From the NCBI GenBank assembly GCA_016711435.1, contig JADJSY010000007.1:108796-172795 (forward strand): DNA of 64,000 nucleotides. The letters are read 5' to 3'. Below, piece by piece: positions 60,117 through 64,000 of this stretch. The notes under the pieces were generated by a model. The model saw only the letters and a list, made by a program, of their open reading frames with translations, ran no database searches and was not told where the DNA came from. Made by a program: the position numbers and the translations under genes. Position 1 is the stretch's first letter. Each line of letters opens with the position of its first letter. This DNA is from Lewinellaceae bacterium (lineage in GTDB: Bacteria; Bacteroidota; Bacteroidia; Chitinophagales; Saprospiraceae).

Positions 60117-60629
60117 ATGCTACGATATCCCGCCATTTTCCTCTTTGCAGGACTCTTTTCGATCCAGGTTTATGCCCAGGAGCAGGCACAACCGACTGCG
60201 CCTTTCCCGTTTCAGGTGACCCTCACGAAACCGGACAGCAGCGAACTGGACTCCCGGAAAGTGCTTTCCGCCGGCAAACCGACTGTACTGGCGTTCTGGC
60301 TTACGACCTGTGTGCCCTGTATGTCGGAGTTTGCTGCATACACGAAAAATTATGCGGACTGGAAACAACAGGCAGACTTTAACCTGCTGGCTATTTCACT
60401 TGATTTTCCGGATCGGTTTCATAAAATCGCACCCATGGCCAATGAAAAAAAATGGCCGTTCCCGGTGTACTGGGATCGCGCGCGGGCATTCAAACAACTC
60501 CTGCCCGGCGGCCTGAACGGCCTGCCCCAGGTGTTTTTGTTTGATAAAACAGGGAAATTAGTGTGGCAACACAAAGGGTACAGCGCGGGGATGGAAGGGG
60601 AGTTGTTTGCGCGAATACAAGCTCTGTAG
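60117..60629 (+). CDS. Secreted TlpA-like thioredoxin-fold protein
   Basis: 170 residues with a signal peptide (MLRYPAIFLFAGLFSIQVYA). The redox motif is C65-V-P-C68 (FWLTTCVPCMSEF), with cis-Pro text NGLPQVFLFDKTGKLV. It probably reduces or isomerises disulfides in the envelope. Divergent from the sigma gene. Intact. Confidence 0.88.
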   Translation: MLRYPAIFLFAGLFSIQVYAQEQAQPTAPFPFQVTLTKPDSSELDSRKVLSAGKPTVLAFWLTTCVPCMSEFAAYTKNYADWKQQADFNLLAISLDFPDRFHKIAPMANEKKWPFPVYWDRARAFKQLLPGGLNGLPQVFLFDKTGKLVWQHKGYSAGMEGELFARIQAL

Positions 60630-60639
60630 GAGTGTGTTT

Positions 60640-60835
60640 AGTGTATGGTGTTTAGTGTTTAGAGCGCTTCGCCCAAGCCCGTGTTTGGTGTTTCGTGTTT
60701 AGTGTTTCGGCGCCCCCCGGGGCAGTTGGGGTTTTTTTTATTTTTTCAAATGCCAAAGGCAAGCGCCCAACATTAAACACCAAACACCACGGCTTGGGCG
60801 AAGCGCCCGAAACACCAAACACCAACACCAACCAC
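60640..60835. repeat. Intergenic word hairpin (GTGTTTAGTGTTT word)
   Basis: gtgtttagtgtatggtgtttagtgttt and cgcttcgcccaagcccgtgtttgg on the left; caaacaccacggcttgggcgaagcg and ccaaacaccaacacc on the right. The centre has ggggcagttggggtttttt and aaaggcaagcgcccaac. Same word as 61255-61423 and 55368-55530. Confidence 0.8.
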
Positions 60836-60839
60836 AACT

Positions 60840-61192
60840 CTATCGCTCCAGGTAACCAATATAGCCGTTAATCACTTGCGGCACCTTTGGATTTGAATAT
60901 TTAGGCTATCCAGTGCATTGTCAGAAATATAATCAAGTTCGTGAGCAATGACAATTTGGGTTTCCAATTCAAATAGCGAACCTCGGGCCGTGTACAAAAA
61001 TTGGGCTTTGTCTTTGTTAGTACGTCGACCGTTACCTTCTGCGATATTAGAGGGCATTGATACCGCTGCCCGTCTCATCTGATTGGTGAGGCCAAAAAGT
61101 TCGTGTTTGGGCAGGGTTTCCGTGAATTTGTAAGTGGTAATCGCAAGGTGTTTGGCTTCTCTCCAAACATCTAATTCTTTAAAATCTATCAT
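60840..61192 (-). CDS. Four-helix-bundle protein (23S rRNA intervening-sequence type), frameshifted near its end
   Basis: The N-terminal 100 residues (MIDFKELDVWREAKHLAITT, RRAAVSMPSNIAEGNGR) are the S23/IVP family, small four-helix proteins often encoded in rRNA intervening sequences or free in genomes, role unknown. The frame stops at CRK (60872), but one frame over INGYIGYLER continues to 60840, the usual family end. One missing base would restore it. Confidence 0.8.
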
Positions 61193-61254
61193 AAAGCGTG
61201 TTTTATATTAAAAAACACAAATTTAACCCCTCATTTTAAAATACCAAATATCAG

Positions 61255-61423
61255 CAGGCCCAGGCCGTGTTTGGTGTGTTTCCGGGTGCTCACTTTGGCA
61301 GTTGTTGGTATTTTGGTCAAATTTTCAAAAGCCAAAAGCGAGCCCCCGAAACACGAAACACCATACACCAAACACGGCCTTGGGCGAAGCACCCCCAAAC
61401 CCAAACACCAAACACCAAACACC
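61255..61423. repeat. Intergenic word hairpin (GTGTTTGGTGTGTTT word)
   Basis: caggccgtgtttggtgtgtttccgggtgctc on the left, and gagcccccgaaacacgaaacaccatacaccaaacacgg with further ccaaacaccaaacacc words on the right. The centre reads ttggtattttggtcaaattttcaaaagccaaaagc. It abuts the stop of the next gene. Confidence 0.8.
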
Positions 61424-64000
61424 CTACCTGCCTCCCGTCACCACCTCGATATACCCGCTCAACACATCCGGGCGCAGCACAATGCCGCTTACGCGTTTTT
61501 CATACACTTTACACACATAGAAATAGGTGCCTTCTGCAACGGTTTTGCCCTCTTCGTTGGCGCCGTCCCAGTTGATCTCCGGATCCTGGGTCTGGAAAAC
61601 CAGATTACCCCAGCGGTTAAACACCTGCAAGTCAATACGTTCTACAAAGCGCCATCCCGGGAACGGCGTAAAGCGGTCATTCCGGTCGTCGCCGTTGGGT
61701 GAAAAAGCATTCGGCAGTTCATACAGCGGACAGTTGTCGACACAGACAAGCGCACTTTTGGCACTTTCATTTCCGACGGAGTCAAGCACCGATACGGCAT
61801 AACAGCCCGCTAGCCCTTCTTCCAGGCTGTGTACATACGTATTGTTGGTCGCGTCGCCCTGTTCGGCCAGCATAGTGAAAGGCGCTCCTTCGGCTTCCGA
61901 AAACCAGATGCGGTACAGCACGGCATCGTCCGTGCCGGAACAAGCTGCATTGGGGTTGGTCCACATCAGGTAATTTTCATAAGGCGGATCAGGCAGATTG
62001 ATTTCACCGTCATTACATAAGTTGGTAATGCTCAGCACGGGTGGGCAGGGTGGAACGGTATCCAGCGGAATACCGCATTTTTCCTGCGAAAGGTTGATAA
62101 TCGGATCAATAACGCCGCCGATGCTGTAGGTGCCGATACTACGGACATAGTAACAATATCCCTGCCCGTTGACTAATCCTGCATCAGCATACAAGGGAAC
62201 CGTGGTGGTGCCGATGGAGTCAAATTGCCCGGAAACATCATTCAACCTGAAAATATCGTAACGGTAATTGTCCCAGGGCGTCAGTTCCTGCCAGGTAAGG
62301 ATATTTGTCTGGTCGGTCGACTGAATTCGCAGAAATACGGAAGAGGCTTCATTGGTAGTGCCTAAGGGCGTATTTTGTCCGTTGACGTAAAATGCGACCT
62401 GGTAATGATAAGGGTTGTTTTGGGTGTTCAGATTCTGATCTACAAACATCGTGTCATTGGCCTGCCAGAAGTTAGCCGCAGTAAACGATGCGCCGGGTAC
62501 TTCTGTCAATCCGCCAGGCCCTAAGCCCGTTCCTCGCAGCAACTGGTACCGATATGGGCCTGCATTGATGAAGGTGTCGAGGTCGGCGGCAACGGGTTTC
62601 GACCATTGTATTTTCATTTGCCCGGTTGCCAGATCCGTTTCCAGCACGGATACATTGGTGATGAGCGGCAGGTCGCGCGGCAACTGCACACAAACTTCTT
62701 CGGAAGGAAGGCTTTCCACGATATTATACGGATAACCGCCGCCGGAAATACGGGCAAATTTTGCCAGAATCCGGTAACAATATGTGCGGCCGCGTTGCAC
62801 CTGGGTATCTTTAAAATAGTAACGGCCATTCTGCATCTGCTTGGTCACAAAAATCAATTCTGAATATCCTTTGCCATCCAGGCCCGGATCGCAGGTATCG
62901 AGCGGAAATGGGTTGGAACCTTCGCGCCGCCACACGGAAAAACCGAAAAAATAGTTGTTCAAAGCGTCTTCGCAGATATAAGGTTTTTCCCAGGTAACGA
63001 CCACTTCTCCAGGACTGGCCTGCTTCCACATCCAGCGGCGGCGGCCCCACTACTTTAATGGCTACCGTTTTGAGATCGGCTAATTTCGGATTGCCCGAAT
63101 CAGTGGCCTTGAACACAACCGAATACGGGTAGTTGGATATATGCTCGCAGGTAGTAGTCCAGCGGAAAGTCCCCGTGACGGGCGGATCCTGCGAGGTTCC
63201 AGGCGCATCAAAAGAAGCCGGACTGGGCAACAACGTATCAAATGGCCCGCCGACAGCGGTGAGCAATACTTTATCGTTGGAATCCGGGTCGGTGGCCACC
63301 GCTTCAAATTCAATGGTCGTCCCTGCAATAACGCATATTTGATCGATAGATTCGACCATTGGCGGGTTGTTTTGGCAGGCATCTACAAAAATCTGCATGT
63401 CGCGGATGGTGGTATCAATCGGGACGCCATTTCGCCACGACACGACGATAATAGCCAGGTTGTAATCGCCTGCCTGCTGCGGCGTGTTCCAGAAAATATC
63501 GCCGTTGGAGGGATTGATGGTGAGCATGTTGTTGGGGCCGGGCGAAATCTGGTTGGGAAAACTGTAATTCGGTACCGGTGTGCCGAGGCCCTGCAAAGGC
63601 TGAATCAACGCATAGGAAAGGCTATCGTTGTCCGGGTCAAACGCATTCGGGTTGTGCCGAAACGGTTTACCCACGCAGGCATTGTCGATTGGATCCTGTT
63701 TCAGATAAGGGGTCGTGTTGAACCCGCCAAATTGCGGATCCTGAAAAATGTAAATGGTTTCGATATGAAACGGCACATTGTCCGACGAAGGCGGATTGAC
63801 ATTGATAATACCCGCAATACGGTTGGGGTCGGTCATCGAAATGCGATAGGCTGCCGGCCCCGCGTAGGTATGTTGTATGACATATGTGTTGTATTTCAGG
63901 TCGCCGGGCAGGAAAATCCCTTCGCCGTTTCCGTTGTTGCGGGGCACATTCTGGCAAGGCGTTCCATCACCCCAGCAGATAATCAGGGTGTCGCGGTCGG
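61424..64000 (-). CDS. Large secreted protein with T9SS type-B (gliding-motility-associated) C-terminus; N-terminus beyond window, frameshifted
   Basis: Open from the right edge (DRDTLIICWGDGTPCQNVPR) with no start here. Cadherin/PKD-like domains come first (DPDNDSLSYALIQPLQGLGT, ATDPDSNDKVLLTAVGGPFD), then fibronectin-III-like modules (VVVTWEKPYICEDALNNYFF) after a frame change near 63020. The end is the CHU-C/type-B domain: NAFSPNGDDRNDRFTPFPGW, VFNRWGNLVFQTQD, WDGANEEGKTVAEGTYFY. At least 850 residues. T9SS exports such proteins to the cell surface or medium. Confidence 0.85.

Overview
The window looks like chromosomal DNA of a Bacteroidota bacterium, most probably a member of Saprospiria (relatives of Haliscomenobacter or Lewinella). 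The evidence is: Bacteroidota-type promoters (TAnnTTTG at -7, several with TTTG about 19-21 bases upstream); very large secreted proteins ending in type IX secretion sorting domains (type A, and a gliding-motility type B end at the right edge); WG, leucine-rich, FG-GAP and HYR repeat proteins; and DUF3078 and DUF3137 proteins. The genus is an inference.

Layout. 1-1.9 kb: a truncated di-heme oxidoreductase gene with a DtxR-like palindrome, then two MNT nucleotidyltransferase modules, one with an intact HepT toxin partner and one followed only by a HEPN remnant. 2.1-9.9 kb: ppiD, methionyl-tRNA synthetase (its N-terminal part damaged), a small unknown protein and 4-alpha-glucanotransferase. 10.0-15.5 kb: the most interesting region. 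Three formylglycine-generating-enzyme/C-type-lectin-fold proteins (called A, B and C here) flank an LRR-Roc-COR-TIR protein. Their C-termini differ mainly at codons that look derived from AAC/AAT by changes at the A positions, next to nearly invariant 3' ends. This is the signature of a diversity-generating retroelement (DGR), although no reverse transcriptase or template repeat is in the window. 15.7-25.1 kb: acetate-CoA ligase/GNAT fusion, histone-deacetylase-like protein, DUF3137, a ParA pair, an S24 regulator and an SSS transporter. 25.3-29.05 kb: tRNA-Cys and a 23S-5S rRNA unit with its own tandem promoters and no 16S gene.

29.4-46.5 kb is an accessory, surface-oriented region: a WG-LRR-TPR protein, two giant T9SS substrates, an array of NTF2/SnoaL-like genes and an AraC regulator. 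Nearly all of these are broken by small indels. 47-61.2 kb holds housekeeping genes (lptC, M23 peptidase, radical SAM, SRPBCC, acyltransferase, fumarylacetoacetase, alpha/beta hydrolase, truA, LMW-PTP, DUF3078, MscS, ECF sigma, thioredoxin-like, four-helix-bundle). The right edge cuts a T9SS type-B protein.

Two features run through the window. First, many genes carry one- or two-base indels, often in homopolymers, from which an intact protein can be reassembled across frames. These may be residual sequencing errors, particularly in repeated genes, or real decay; raw reads are needed to tell. Second, many intergenic spacers hold degenerate short-word arrays, often folded as nearly perfect inverted repeats with arms of about 25-49 bp abutting stop codons. 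Each spacer uses a different word.
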